Assembly: GCF_000710915.1 (NCBI RefSeq)
Contig: NZ_BAUA01000153.1
Coordinates: 24,842-88,841 of the forward strand
From: Nocardia brasiliensis IFM 10847
Lineage (GTDB): Bacteria > Actinomycetota > Actinomycetes > Mycobacteriales > Mycobacteriaceae
DNA length: 64,000 bases
Direction: 5' to 3'
Part shown: piece after piece, positions 1 to 8,390 of the stretch
Numbering within the stretch: position 1 is the first letter of the stretch
Layout: each line of letters opens with the position of its first letter
Made by a program: the position numbers and the translations under genes
Notes under the pieces: generated by a model
Database searches by the model: none
Seen by the model: only the letters and a program-made list of their open reading frames with translations
Told to the model about the DNA's origin: nothing

Positions 1-130
1 GACGAAGATCCTCGTCGGCGACCTGATCGGCGACGGGCAACTCATATTCCGTGCTCCGGTTCCGACGGAAGCCGGGCCCGAAGACCTCAACATATTGCGA
101 GCGGTACTGGATGGAATCCGAAAAATTTGA
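1..130 (+). CDS. DUF742 family protein, C-terminal end (partial, conservon)
   Basis: The gene is cut by the left edge; only about the last 42 codons are visible (frame from base 2, TGA at 128-130). The translated end contains the run TKILVGDLIGDGQLIFRAP and finishes in RAVLDGIRKI, which matches the usual C-terminus of DUF742 (CvnC) proteins. It overlaps the following GTPase gene by 20 bases. DUF742 proteins belong to actinobacterial conservons, which pair a sensor-kinase-like protein, a roadblock protein, a DUF742 protein and a small GTPase in a membrane-associated signalling complex. The identification rests on this short tail plus the GTPase next to it. Confidence 0.75.
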   Translation, partial: TKILVGDLIGDGQLIFRAPVPTEAGPEDLNILRAVLDGIRKI

Positions 131-710
131 CCCGAGCGGCACGCCGCACCTGGCCGCCTCGGTCAAGATCCTCGTCGCCGGCGGGTTCGGCGTCGGCAAG
201 ACGACCATGGTCTCGGCCATCAGCGAGGTCGCCCCGCTGCGCACCGAGGAACTCATCACCGAGGTCAGCACCGGCGTCGACGATCTGTCCGGGGTGGAGT
301 CGAAGACCACCACCACGGTCGCGCTGGACTTCGGCAGGCTCACCATCGACCGGGACCTGGTGCTGTATCTGTTCGGCACGCCCGGACAGGACCGCTTCTG
401 GTTCCTGTGGGACGAGCTGGCCCGCGGCGCGCTCGGCGCCGTCGTGCTCGCCGATACCCGGCGCTTGGGCAATTCGTTTGCCGCCGTCGACTTCTTCGAG
501 CGGCGGCGGCTGCCGTTCATGGTCGGCGTGAACTGTTTCGACGGCGCGCCGGTGTACACGGTCGACGAGGTGCGCGACGCGCTGGACCTCGATCCGCACA
601 CCCCCGTGCAGCTCTGCGACGCCCGCGATCGGGGATCGTGCAAGACGGTGCTGATGACGTTGGTGGAACATCTGATCGCGCGGGTGCAGCAGCCGATCGT
701 CACCAGCTGA
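111..710 (+). CDS. Conservon-type small GTP-binding protein (CvnD-like)
   Basis: This 199-residue protein is a small Ras/MglA-like GTPase of the conservon type. The P-loop GGFGVGKTT lies near residues 25-33 and the switch II motif FGTPGQDRF around residue 88. The usual NKxD specificity motif appears as NCFDG, as is common in this actinobacterial family. I chose the ATG at 111 because it gives the normal N-terminus just ahead of the P-loop and because the overlap with the DUF742 stop is typical of these operons; a longer frame reaches base 51. It probably switches a membrane-associated complex between GDP and GTP states. No target gene can be assigned from this window. Confidence 0.85.
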   Translation: MESEKFDPSGTPHLAASVKILVAGGFGVGKTTMVSAISEVAPLRTEELITEVSTGVDDLSGVESKTTTTVALDFGRLTIDRDLVLYLFGTPGQDRFWFLWDELARGALGAVVLADTRRLGNSFAAVDFFERRRLPFMVGVNCFDGAPVYTVDEVRDALDLDPHTPVQLCDARDRGSCKTVLMTLVEHLIARVQQPIVTS

Positions 711-723
711 GCCCCCGCGCGAT

Positions 724-1563
724 TCAGCCGGCCAGCGCCGCCGTGGTGGCGGCGAGGGCCTGCGCACGGTAGCTGCCGCCGAACAGCACCACGTGGATCA
801 GCAAGTGGTGCAACTGATGCAGCGGGATACGCGCGCGCCAGCCCGCGGCCAGCGGGTGGAACTCGTGGTAGGCGGCGCGGATTCGGTCCAGGTGCGGGGC
901 GCCGAACAGGGCGAGCATGGCCAGATCGGTTTCCCGATGCCCGCCGTGGGCGGCCGGATCGATGAGCAGGGCCCGCTCGGCGGTCCAGATCAGGTTGCCC
1001 GACCAGAGATCACCATGGATGCGCGCGGGCGGCTCCGGCGGGCCCGCCAGCAGGTCGATGCGGTCGATCACCCGCTCCAGCAAGCGAATTCCGTCGGGGC
1101 CGAGATGCGCTGCGGCTCGGGGCAGGTAGGGGGCGAGGCGATATTCGGCGTACCAGCTCCCCCACGGACCAGGGGAGGCGGTGTTGTCCAGGGGTAGTTC
1201 GGCGATCCACCCGGGCCAGGGCGCGCCGAAGGTCCGCGGTGAATTCGCGTGCAGCACAGCCAGTTCGCGACCAAGGCGCTCCGCTGTGGCGGCCGTCGCG
1301 CCGACGTCGTCCAACCAGGGCAGGGCGATGAGGTGCTCGTCGACGGCCAGCACGTCGGGGACCAGGCCATCGGTGGTGAGCCAGCGCAGACCGTTCGCCT
1401 CGGCGGCGAACACCGTGGTCGGTTCGGCGGACGCCTTCACGAAAACGCTACGATCGTCGGCCAAGTCGGCGCGATGCAGCGTCCACGCGTGACTGGCCCC
1501 GAGATCGGTCACGGCGCGGACCCGGGTGTCCAACAGGCCGCCGAGGTGCTGGACGAGGTTCAT
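724..1563 (-). CDS. Fructosamine kinase / phosphotransferase-like protein
   Basis: This 279-residue protein has the fold of fructosamine/ketosamine kinases and aminoglycoside phosphotransferases. The catalytic loop IHGDLWSGN and the following metal-binding LLIDPAAHGG with the downstream RETDLAML are clear. Family members phosphorylate ketoamines and take part in protein deglycation, so a repair or sugar-amine kinase role is likely, though the substrate is unknown. The ATG at 1563 overlaps the stop of the upstream regulator gene by four bases (ATGA), so the two are probably translated together. The frame continues upstream to 1854, but that extension lies inside the regulator and has no family similarity. 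Confidence 0.85.
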   Translation of the reverse strand: MNLVQHLGGLLDTRVRAVTDLGASHAWTLHRADLADDRSVFVKASAEPTTVFAAEANGLRWLTTDGLVPDVLAVDEHLIALPWLDDVGATAATAERLGRELAVLHANSPRTFGAPWPGWIAELPLDNTASPGPWGSWYAEYRLAPYLPRAAAHLGPDGIRLLERVIDRIDLLAGPPEPPARIHGDLWSGNLIWTAERALLIDPAAHGGHRETDLAMLALFGAPHLDRIRAAYHEFHPLAAGWRARIPLHQLHHLLIHVVLFGGSYRAQALAATTAALAG

Positions 1564-2330
1564 GCGGTGAGCTGCTTGCGCGTCTGCTCGTCGGCCGGGA
1601 AGAAGGATTCGATGGCGAGTTCGGCGACGGTGACGTTCATCGGCGTGCCGAACACGGTGGTGACGCTCAGGAAGGACAGTTCCGCGCCCTCGTGCCGCAA
1701 CCGCAACGGGACCACCGACTGGTCGGGTTCGGGCAGCATCGGATCGATCTCGCCGCCCGGATAGGCGCGCAACTCCTCGAACAGTGCGGCCAGCTGCGGC
1801 GAACCGGTGACCTCGACCTGCCGGGCCAGCCGCGCGAACAGATGACCCCGCCATTGCGCCAGGTTGACGATGCGACCCGCCAATCCGTCCGGGTGCAGGC
1901 TCAGACGCAGCGCGTTCACCGGCGGTTGCAGCAGGGCCGGGTCGATGCCGGTGAGCATCAGCGCCACAACGGAATTCGCGTCGATCATGGTCCAGTTCTG
2001 GTCGATCGCCAGCGCCGGATACGGCTCGTGACCGATCAGGATCTGCTCCATCGCACCGCGGATCGCGTCCATCGCGGGCGTGTCCAGCGCCGGTTCCGCA
2101 TAGGCCGGCGCGTACCCCGCCGCGAGCAGCAGCCGATTGCGCTCACGCAACGGTATGTCCAGGTGCTCGCTCAAATGCACCAGCATCGTCCGGCTCGGTG
2201 TCGCCCGCCCCGTCTCGATGAAGCTGAGATGCCGAGCCGAGGTCTGCGCCCGCCCCGCCAGCTCCAACTGACTCAGCCGTCGCTCCAACCGCCAATGCCG
2301 CAACAAATCCCCCGCCGTCCGCCCAGTCAC
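1560..2330 (-). CDS. XRE-type helix-turn-helix regulator with MmyB-like ligand domain
   Basis: The N-terminal 70 residues form an XRE helix-turn-helix (LSQLELAGRAQTSARHLSFIE). The rest of the 256-residue protein matches the MmyB-like ligand-binding domain, with PYPALAIDQNWTMIDAN and the conserved C-terminal run ELSFLSVTTVFGTPMNVTVAEL. MmyB-type regulators in actinobacteria often control a neighbouring metabolic gene and can bind a fatty-acid-like ligand in the PAS-like domain. Here the downstream kinase-like gene overlaps its stop codon and is the obvious candidate target. The start is GTG at 2330, a few bases after a GGATCGGGGG stretch on the coding strand. Confidence 0.88.
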   Translation of the reverse strand: MTGRTAGDLLRHWRLERRLSQLELAGRAQTSARHLSFIETGRATPSRTMLVHLSEHLDIPLRERNRLLLAAGYAPAYAEPALDTPAMDAIRGAMEQILIGHEPYPALAIDQNWTMIDANSVVALMLTGIDPALLQPPVNALRLSLHPDGLAGRIVNLAQWRGHLFARLARQVEVTGSPQLAALFEELRAYPGGEIDPMLPEPDQSVVPLRLRHEGAELSFLSVTTVFGTPMNVTVAELAIESFFPADEQTRKQLTA

Positions 2331-2434
2331 CCCCCGATCCTACGAACACCCCCACCCGCAGACCATTACCTCCCAGGTAATGAACCCGCCGCGCCGCGCG
2401 CCCCTTCTGATCGAACGCAACTGACGTGGCGCGC

Positions 2435-3103
2435 TCACGCACCCCTGGCTCGCAACAGACGCACCGCCGGTTCCGGCACTTGCTCGGCGGCGACGGCCGC
2501 GGTGACTGTCACCCCGGCGGCGGCGAAATCTGTGGCGGCTCGGTCTATGTGGTCGGCGGAGGTGACGATTACGGCGGTGGTCGCGCCGATCTCGCGCATG
2601 AGGCGGGCGGTGTGGGCCGCGTTTTCGACGGTCGAGCGGGCCATGGGCTCGCGATGGATGCGGTCGGGGGCGATGCCGTTTGCGATGAGCCACTGCGCCA
2701 TCGCGTCCGCCTCGGTGATGCCGTTGTGCGGGTTGCCGCCGGTCACGATGACCGGTGCGGCGGGGGCGAGCACTGCCTCGAGCCAGCCCGCACGCAGGCG
2801 GTCGACCAGGGTCGGTCGCATGGTGCCGTCGGGTAACAGACCGTAGCCGAGGACCACGATCGCGGTGCCTGGCGCGTAGCGCGGCGGCGGAGGCGAAATG
2901 ACCAGCGGTGCACGCTTTTCCAATGCCGAGAGCACCACGCCGACCAGTTCGGCGAGCGGTGCGGGCAGCGCCCGCACCGCGTCCGCGGGCCGGATCGGTT
3001 CCGCGTGCGCGGGACACTGCGCGACCGCGACCGTGAGCCCCGCCAGCAGTCCCGTGGCCGGATATAGAATTCGCCGGAGCAGAGCGGAATTCTTGTTGCG
3101 CAT
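2435..3103 (-). CDS. Exported YdcF/SanA-like protein (DUF218)
   Basis: This 222-residue protein begins with a signal peptide (RNKNSALLRRILYPATGLLA followed by a small-residue cleavage zone near ...CPAHA). It carries the DUF218 core, seen as IVVLGYGLLPDGTMRPTLVDRL, VIVTGGNPHNGITEADAM and ARSTVENAAHTARLM. YdcF/SanA proteins are small Rossmann-like proteins linked to cell-envelope integrity, and the biochemical reaction is mostly unknown. The ATG at 3103 is preceded by a GGAG motif. The upstream bases are AT-rich for this genome, consistent with a promoter. It stands alone between two unrelated regulators. Confidence 0.85.
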   Translation of the reverse strand: MRNKNSALLRRILYPATGLLAGLTVAVAQCPAHAEPIRPADAVRALPAPLAELVGVVLSALEKRAPLVISPPPPRYAPGTAIVVLGYGLLPDGTMRPTLVDRLRAGWLEAVLAPAAPVIVTGGNPHNGITEADAMAQWLIANGIAPDRIHREPMARSTVENAAHTARLMREIGATTAVIVTSADHIDRAATDFAAAGVTVTAAVAAEQVPEPAVRLLRARGA

Positions 3104-3312
3104 AATATCTCCGCGACATCATGTGCGAGACGACAATGGCCTCGGCACAAAGGGAAGAATACGCAACAAGATTCGCCCGACTATCGGCGAAAAGCACTGA
3201 TTCCGTTCCGTTCCTGGATAATTCACCGCCGTCGGCCGCACCACGCTGTGATGCCACGCCCCTGGCTGTGACCTCGATATATATTCGCAGGGCCGTTACT
3301 CGAGACCGATCA

Positions 3313-4515
3313 CTATTGCGGCCCGTCCGATGGGACAAATCCCAATCGAGCCACCAATGCCGAACGCAGATACCACAATCCACCGGCCCGGGCCGGGTCG
3401 AAGCCGGTGAGTTCCCCGATGCGCCGCAGCCGATAGTCGACGGTATTCGGATGCACCCCGAGCTGTTCGGCGGTGCGCTGCCTGCTCAGATCGCTGTCGA
3501 TGTAGAGCTGCAAGGTCTCCCGCAGATCCGGATGTTCGTCCAGCGGCGCGAGATGATGGCCGAGCACGTCGCGGCCGATCCCCGGACGACTCAACTGATG
3601 CTGCAACGCCAGTTCGGCGAAACGGTGCACGCCGGGCCCGCGACCCAATCGCTGTGCGGTATCGAGCAATTCGTGCGCTTGCCGGGCCGCTGCGGGCACC
3701 CCCTCGGGACGGGCGAGCACGACGGTGGCGGTGACCGGGACGCACGCCGCCGCGGCCAGCGCCTGCACCAGATCGTCGAGTTCGGCGTCGGCACGCGCGG
3801 TGCCGGGCACGAGTATCGTGCCCCCGTCGACCGAGAGCAGCGAGAGCGCCTGGCCGCCGAGTTCGGTCGCGAGCGCGGATTGCAGGCGGCGCAGCTTGCG
3901 CCGGGCGACCACCTGCCGATCCAGCTCGGGCCGTTCTTCGTCGGGGTGCGCGGGCAGCGCGATGGCGAGCACGAAATACTCTGCGGCGAAGGACAACTCG
4001 CTGCCCGCCAGGTGCCCGCCGAGCAGCGCCGAGGTCAGGTTGTGGGTCTCGGTCTGATGTTCGGCCGCGTCCGCCTTGTGCTCGCGGACGTAAGCCTTGC
4101 TCACCTCGACGGTGACCAGTTCGGACAGCTCGACCACCCGGGCGATGCCGGTGACCACGCCGAGCGCGTCCGCGGGGCCCGGCCGGGCGATCAGGTCCAG
4201 TCCGAGCTTGCACCCCTCGTTCACCGCGTGCAGCACCGTGTCGATGGGGATGCCCGCGCCGGCGCACTCCCCCGCGGCGGATTCCAGCCGATCGGTGACG
4301 GTGGGCACCGGATGCCCGTTCAACCGCTGGATCAACCACTCCAGGCAGATTCGTACCACGGCCTTGACCTCGCCGCGCTGCACGGTCTCCGCTATCGGGC
4401 CGGTCGCCAGATGAGTGATGACGGTCCGCGTCAACACGTCGAGATCGCGGGCGGACGACGAGATCTGGCGGCGTAGCACACCACATTCGGGGCGATCGAG
4501 ACTGTCGATGGTCAC
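3313..4515 (-). CDS. PucR/CdaR-family transcriptional regulator
   Basis: This 400-residue protein has the architecture of actinobacterial PucR-like regulators: an N-terminal helical domain, a degenerate GGDEF-like middle region, and a C-terminal PucR helix-turn-helix. The last is visible as TLQLYIDSDLSRQRTAEQL followed by GVHPNTVDYRLRRIGELTG near residues 335-375. The start is GTG at 4515, with an exact AGGAGG five bases upstream. Members of this family respond to nitrogenous metabolites or unknown ligands. No adjacent enzyme gene points to the target, so the regulon is unknown. Confidence 0.88.
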   Translation of the reverse strand: MTIDSLDRPECGVLRRQISSSARDLDVLTRTVITHLATGPIAETVQRGEVKAVVRICLEWLIQRLNGHPVPTVTDRLESAAGECAGAGIPIDTVLHAVNEGCKLGLDLIARPGPADALGVVTGIARVVELSELVTVEVSKAYVREHKADAAEHQTETHNLTSALLGGHLAGSELSFAAEYFVLAIALPAHPDEERPELDRQVVARRKLRRLQSALATELGGQALSLLSVDGGTILVPGTARADAELDDLVQALAAAACVPVTATVVLARPEGVPAAARQAHELLDTAQRLGRGPGVHRFAELALQHQLSRPGIGRDVLGHHLAPLDEHPDLRETLQLYIDSDLSRQRTAEQLGVHPNTVDYRLRRIGELTGFDPARAGGLWYLRSALVARLGFVPSDGPQ

Positions 4516-4676
4516 CAGTGGCCTCCTAGTCTCCCTACTCCGCAGTCACTGCGGCGTTGGCGGCAAGTAACCGAGGACTTCTGCCACGCCGAGAACTTCG
4601 TTGTTACCGGGGTCTTTGTTCTTGGCAGCAACGGTAAACCGAGCGCCCGCTCACCTTCTACTCCTCTTTAGGCGGC

Positions 4677-4700
4677 CGGCGACAACCCCGCCTGTCGCCG
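4677..4700 (-). terminator. Possible intrinsic hairpin downstream of the TetR gene
   Basis: An 8-bp perfect inverted repeat (CGGCGACA / TGTCGCCG) with an 8-base loop lies about 80 bases past the TetR gene's stop. There is no clear U-tract, which is common for actinobacterial hairpins but makes the call weak. The rest of the 264-base gap between the PucR and TetR genes shows nothing else that I recognise; it must also hold the PucR promoter. Confidence 0.25.
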
Positions 4701-4779
4701 CTCACCAGGCAAAATGCCAGACCGAGGCCCGCGGCATGGTGTATCGCGCAGTACCGGAGATAGCGAGGTGCTCACTTTT

Positions 4780-5409
4780 TCAGGCCTGGACCCGCTTGAT
4801 CTCGGCATCCATCCAGGCGGCCATCATCCTGGCCGTCATCCGGACCGCCTCGGCCCGCTCGGCGGTGTCCACCTCGAGCGCCGAGGCCCGCAGTACCGCG
4901 GCGAAACCGGTGTTGATCAGCACGAAGGTCATCACGTCGTACTCGTGGTCGTCACCGGGGCCGAGTACCTGGATGACCATCACCTTCACCAGCAAGCGCA
5001 GCCGCGGTTCGAACTCGGGGATACCGCTGTTGTAGAACTGCACCCCGGCCACCAGCGCCCGCACCAGCAGCGCGTTCTCCACCAGTTCGTCGGTGATCAC
5101 CTCCAGGATCTCGGTGATCACCTCCAGGCTGGGCTTCTCGCCGAGCCCGAACACCCGCTGGGAGAAGCGGCGCTCGATGTTTTCGAGCAGGCGCCGCAGC
5201 AGTTCCTCGACCATCACCGAGCGGTCGGTGAAGTACCGGTACACCGTCCCGATGCTGACCCCGGCCTCGGCCGCGATCCGGTTGGTCGAGGTGTTGGCGA
5301 TACCGCGTTCGCCGAACAACCGGGCGGCGGTGTCGAGGATGTGCTCGCGCGTCGCCCGGGCACGTTCCTGGGTAGGACGCCTGCGCTCCCCCACGGCTTT
5401 CGACGGCAT
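4780..5409 (-). CDS. TetR-family transcriptional regulator
   Basis: This 209-residue protein has the classic TetR N-terminal DNA-binding domain at residues 15-65 (RATREHILDTAARLFGERG, then AAEAGVSIGTVYRYF). The C-terminal ligand domain is not diagnostic. The ATG at 5409 has an AGGAG seven bases upstream. It is divergent from the ABC1 kinase gene, with only about 120 bases between the two starts, so it may regulate that gene or itself. It does not look like a gamma-butyrolactone receptor, so I do not link it to the AfsA-family gene 4 kb away. Confidence 0.9.
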   Translation of the reverse strand: MPSKAVGERRRPTQERARATREHILDTAARLFGERGIANTSTNRIAAEAGVSIGTVYRYFTDRSVMVEELLRRLLENIERRFSQRVFGLGEKPSLEVITEILEVITDELVENALLVRALVAGVQFYNSGIPEFEPRLRLLVKVMVIQVLGPGDDHEYDVMTFVLINTGFAAVLRASALEVDTAERAEAVRMTARMMAAWMDAEIKRVQA

Positions 5410-5530
5410 CGGGTACTCCTGCCTGCTGTCGTGCAGAAAATGAGCTTCGCTCAGTTTAGCCCCGCCCGGAAGTATGCGAGAGTGGGTGCCACCGCGTCAC
5501 GCGGCATGTTGGGCCAACGGAGGTACGACA

Positions 5531-6892
5531 GTGGGCGATCGGGTGCCGAAGGGCCGTCTCGCGCGCGGCAGCAAGCTCGGCCGCCTGGCCGCGGGCCAGG
5601 CCCTGCGGGGCGTCGGAACCCGATTGTCCATGGTCGGGAAGCCTGAAGCGGCTCGGCAGGTCCTCGCCGAACGATCGACACTGCAAGCGGCACAACAGCT
5701 CGTCACCGTGCTCGGCGGCCTGAAAGGCGCGGCGATGAAGCTCGGGCAGATGCTCTCGGTGCTCGACGTCGATCTACTGCCGGAATCGCATCGGGAGATG
5801 TTCAGGGTCAAGCTCGCCGAATTGCGCGATCAGGCTCCCGCCGTGGCGTTTTCGACCATGCGCGCGGTGATCGAGGACGATCTCGGGCCGCTGGCACGGG
5901 TTTTCGCCGATTTCGACGAAACCGCGATCGCCGCGGCCTCGATCGGACAGGTGTATCGGGCCCGGTTGCACGACGGACGCCAGGTCGCGGTCAAGGTCAA
6001 ATATCCGGGAGTGGACGCCGCCGTCGAGGCGGACATGCGCAATCTGGCGATGTTCAGCAAGTTGTGGAAGTCCATGCTGCCCAGCGCCGCCGACGCCGAG
6101 GTGCTCGACGAGATCGCACGCAATATCGGCAGCGAACTCGACTACCTGCGCGAGGCGCGGACCCAGCACCGGGTAGCCGCACGCTACCGCGGACACCCGT
6201 TCGTCACGGTGCCCGACAGCGTCGAAGAGCTCTGCGGTCCACAGGTTTTGGTGACGGAGTACCTCGAAGGTCAGCCCTACCAAGAGATTCGGCGGCTGCC
6301 GACCGCGGACCGGGACCGGATCGGCGAGCTGATCTATCGCTTCTACGTCGGATCCCTGTTCACCGATCTCGAATTCTGCGGGGACCCGCATCCCGGCAAT
6401 ATCCTGCTCGCGGCCGACGGCAGGCTCGGTTTCGTGGATTTCGGCCTCTACCACCGCATGGACCCGGAGCACGTCGAGGTGGAACGCGCCTGCTTGCAGG
6501 CGGCCGGCGAATGCCGCGCCGACGATCTGTTCGACATGTGGGTCGCGCGCGGCATCATCGATCCCGACTCCGGTGTCGACGCCGAGGAGGTACTCGACTA
6601 CGTGTGGGCCGCCGCCGGTTGGCACCTGGTCGACGAGGAGATCACCATCACCCCCGAACTCGCCACGGGGGCTTTGATTCTCGCCGTCGACCCCAGAGCA
6701 GCCGAGTTCCGCGGCATGCGCAAACAGCGACTGCCCGCCGAGCACGTCTTCTCCCGGCGCGCCGATCTGTTCACCTTCGCCGCGCTGGGACAGCTGGAGA
6801 CCACCAACAATTGGCACCGGATCGCCCGCGAGTGGCTCTACGACGAGCCGCCGGTCACCGAGATCGGACGAGCCACTCGACGGTTCCGCTGA
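5531..6892 (+). CDS. ABC1/UbiB (ADCK-type) atypical kinase
   Basis: This 453-residue protein has all the ABC1-family signatures: the KxGQ motif (GAAMKLGQMLSV), the alanine-rich loop (AAASIGQVYRA), the lysine strand (VAVKVKYPG), the catalytic loop (DPHPGNILL) and the metal-binding VDFGL. Relatives support isoprenoid quinone metabolism or lipid homeostasis and are atypical kinases or ATPases. Start choice: GTG at 5531, seven bases after a GGAGG; the frame is open back to 5474, but that extension lacks similarity. It is divergent from the TetR gene and probably transcribed alone. Confidence 0.9.
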   Translation: MGDRVPKGRLARGSKLGRLAAGQALRGVGTRLSMVGKPEAARQVLAERSTLQAAQQLVTVLGGLKGAAMKLGQMLSVLDVDLLPESHREMFRVKLAELRDQAPAVAFSTMRAVIEDDLGPLARVFADFDETAIAAASIGQVYRARLHDGRQVAVKVKYPGVDAAVEADMRNLAMFSKLWKSMLPSAADAEVLDEIARNIGSELDYLREARTQHRVAARYRGHPFVTVPDSVEELCGPQVLVTEYLEGQPYQEIRRLPTADRDRIGELIYRFYVGSLFTDLEFCGDPHPGNILLAADGRLGFVDFGLYHRMDPEHVEVERACLQAAGECRADDLFDMWVARGIIDPDSGVDAEEVLDYVWAAAGWHLVDEEITITPELATGALILAVDPRAAEFRGMRKQRLPAEHVFSRRADLFTFAALGQLETTNNWHRIAREWLYDEPPVTEIGRATRRFR

Positions 6893-7201
6893 CCTACCCG
6901 GCCGATCCCGCGGCCGAGCGCGGCGCCGCGTCGATGAGTTCGACCATATCGGGCGATCCTCCAGCAGGAGAGCAGTTCTCGCTCGGTCTGCCGGACGCCG
7001 AAGCGTTCCTCGACGGCGACGAGACCGATCGCGACGGCGACCGAGCCGAGGCCGAGATCGCCGACGGCGGTCGTGGATCGAATGATCCGACCGCGCTCAA
7101 CGAACGGCCCGGGGCGGTGCGGACATCAACTGTCGGACGATGATCCGGCCTCGGTCCCGGAAATAGACTCGCAGCGTGCACAAGGCACGAAAGGCCCGGC
7201 C
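6893..7201. other. Intergenic region, 309 bases, no confident gene
   Basis: Neither strand holds a recognisable gene. On the plus strand an ATG-initiated frame of 69 codons (6934-7143) is acidic and low in complexity, resembles nothing I know and has only a poor ribosome-binding site. The right end must contain the promoter and ribosome-binding site (AAAGG near 7190) of the monooxygenase gene. Confidence 0.5.
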
Positions 7202-8317
7202 GTGACGCCGCGCATCTTGGTGGTGGGCGGCGGTATCGCGGGCCTGACCCTGGCCGCGGCGTTGCGGCGCAACGGCATCGAGCCCACGGTCGTCGAACGG
7301 GTCGCCCGATACGGGGATGTCGGGTATGTGATCACGCTGTGGCCGATGGGTCGCGCGGTGGTGCGGCACCTGGGTCTCGGCGATCGCTTCGACGCGCTGA
7401 CCGTGCCGATCAACACCTACGCCACCCACGTCGACGGCGGCGGAGCGCTGCGCGCGTTCGACTTCGGCGGCCGGCTCGGCGACGGTGTGCCCCGGGCGCT
7501 GCGGCGTGCCGAACTCATCGAATTGCTCGGGTCCTACGGCGGCGGCACCCGGGTGCGGATGGCGCGCACCGTCACCGACCTCGACCAGGACGAACGAATC
7601 GTGCGGGCGCGCTTCGACGACGGCACGACGGCCGAATTCGACGTGGTGGTGGGCGCCGACGGCATCGATTCGGCGGTGCGCGCCCTGATCGCGGGCCCTG
7701 TGCGCATGCGCCGCAGCGGCCTGCGGCTGTGGACCTGGTGGACGCCGGGCCAGGGGGTGGCGGCCGATGAGTCGCACGAATTCTGGGGTGTGGGAAGATA
7801 TTTCGGCTACAACCCCACTACCGGCTCGGTAGGCTGTGCGGCCGCGCTGCCCGTCATGGGCGCGCCCGCCACTGCGACACAGCTGCGCGATCGACTGCGC
7901 GGGGTGGCCGGACCGATGGAGTGGATGATCGATGCGCTCGGCACCATCGATCGCGTCGGCTGCTTCGACCTCGACGATCTCCGGTTGCCGCAGTGGCGGT
8001 TCGGGCGCGTGGTGTTGCTCGGCGACGCGGGCGCGGCGTTTCTGCCGACCGCGGGGGTCGGGGCGTCGATGGCGATGGAATCGGCGCTGGTGCTCGCCGA
8101 GGAACTGTCGAAGGTGGACGCCGCCCAGGTCCCCGAGGCGTTGCGGCGGTACGTGCACCGCCGCCGGGCCAGGGTCGACGCGGTGCAGAACCGTTCACGC
8201 TGGTTGATCCCGGTGATGCAGCGTCGCACCAGGTTCGGCAGCGCGATGCGCAATGCCGTGCTGCGCGCGCTGCCGCAACGGATGGTGATCTCCGAGATCA
8301 CCCGCTGGAATCCGTAA
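7202..8317 (+). CDS. FAD-dependent monooxygenase (PHBH-like), first of two paralogues
   Basis: This 371-residue flavoprotein monooxygenase has the N-terminal dinucleotide-binding motif VGGGIAGLTLAAAL, the DG motif VVVGADGIDSAVRA near residue 155 and the GD motif LLGDAGAAFLPTAGVGASMA near residue 280. It resembles PHBH-type aromatic hydroxylases and FAD-dependent halogenase or hydroxylase tailoring enzymes. It is clearly paralogous to the enzyme at 11830, sharing the unusual ITLWP run after the first strand. GTG at 7202 is chosen because the FAD motif starts right behind it. It sits at the left edge of the cluster and probably oxidises the product or an intermediate; it could also be an unrelated neighbour. 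Confidence 0.88.
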   Translation: MTPRILVVGGGIAGLTLAAALRRNGIEPTVVERVARYGDVGYVITLWPMGRAVVRHLGLGDRFDALTVPINTYATHVDGGGALRAFDFGGRLGDGVPRALRRAELIELLGSYGGGTRVRMARTVTDLDQDERIVRARFDDGTTAEFDVVVGADGIDSAVRALIAGPVRMRRSGLRLWTWWTPGQGVAADESHEFWGVGRYFGYNPTTGSVGCAAALPVMGAPATATQLRDRLRGVAGPMEWMIDALGTIDRVGCFDLDDLRLPQWRFGRVVLLGDAGAAFLPTAGVGASMAMESALVLAEELSKVDAAQVPEALRRYVHRRRARVDAVQNRSRWLIPVMQRRTRFGSAMRNAVLRALPQRMVISEITRWNP

Positions 8318-8390
8318 CCCCGAACGCCGCTACACCGGGCTCGGCAACAGCGCGGCGGAAACGGCAGCACCCGTCCGGCGCGATACCTCG

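Noticed and set aside
4780..5409. TetR regulator as the receptor for an AfsA-made butyrolactone
   Set aside because: It is divergent from and adjacent to the ABC1 kinase gene, 4 kb from the AfsA-family gene, and its ligand domain does not resemble ArpA/ScbR receptors.
6934..7143. Possible 69-codon gene between the ABC1 kinase and the monooxygenase genes
   Set aside because: There is no recognisable domain, the ribosome-binding site is poor, and the composition is low in complexity; I left it as an intergenic note.
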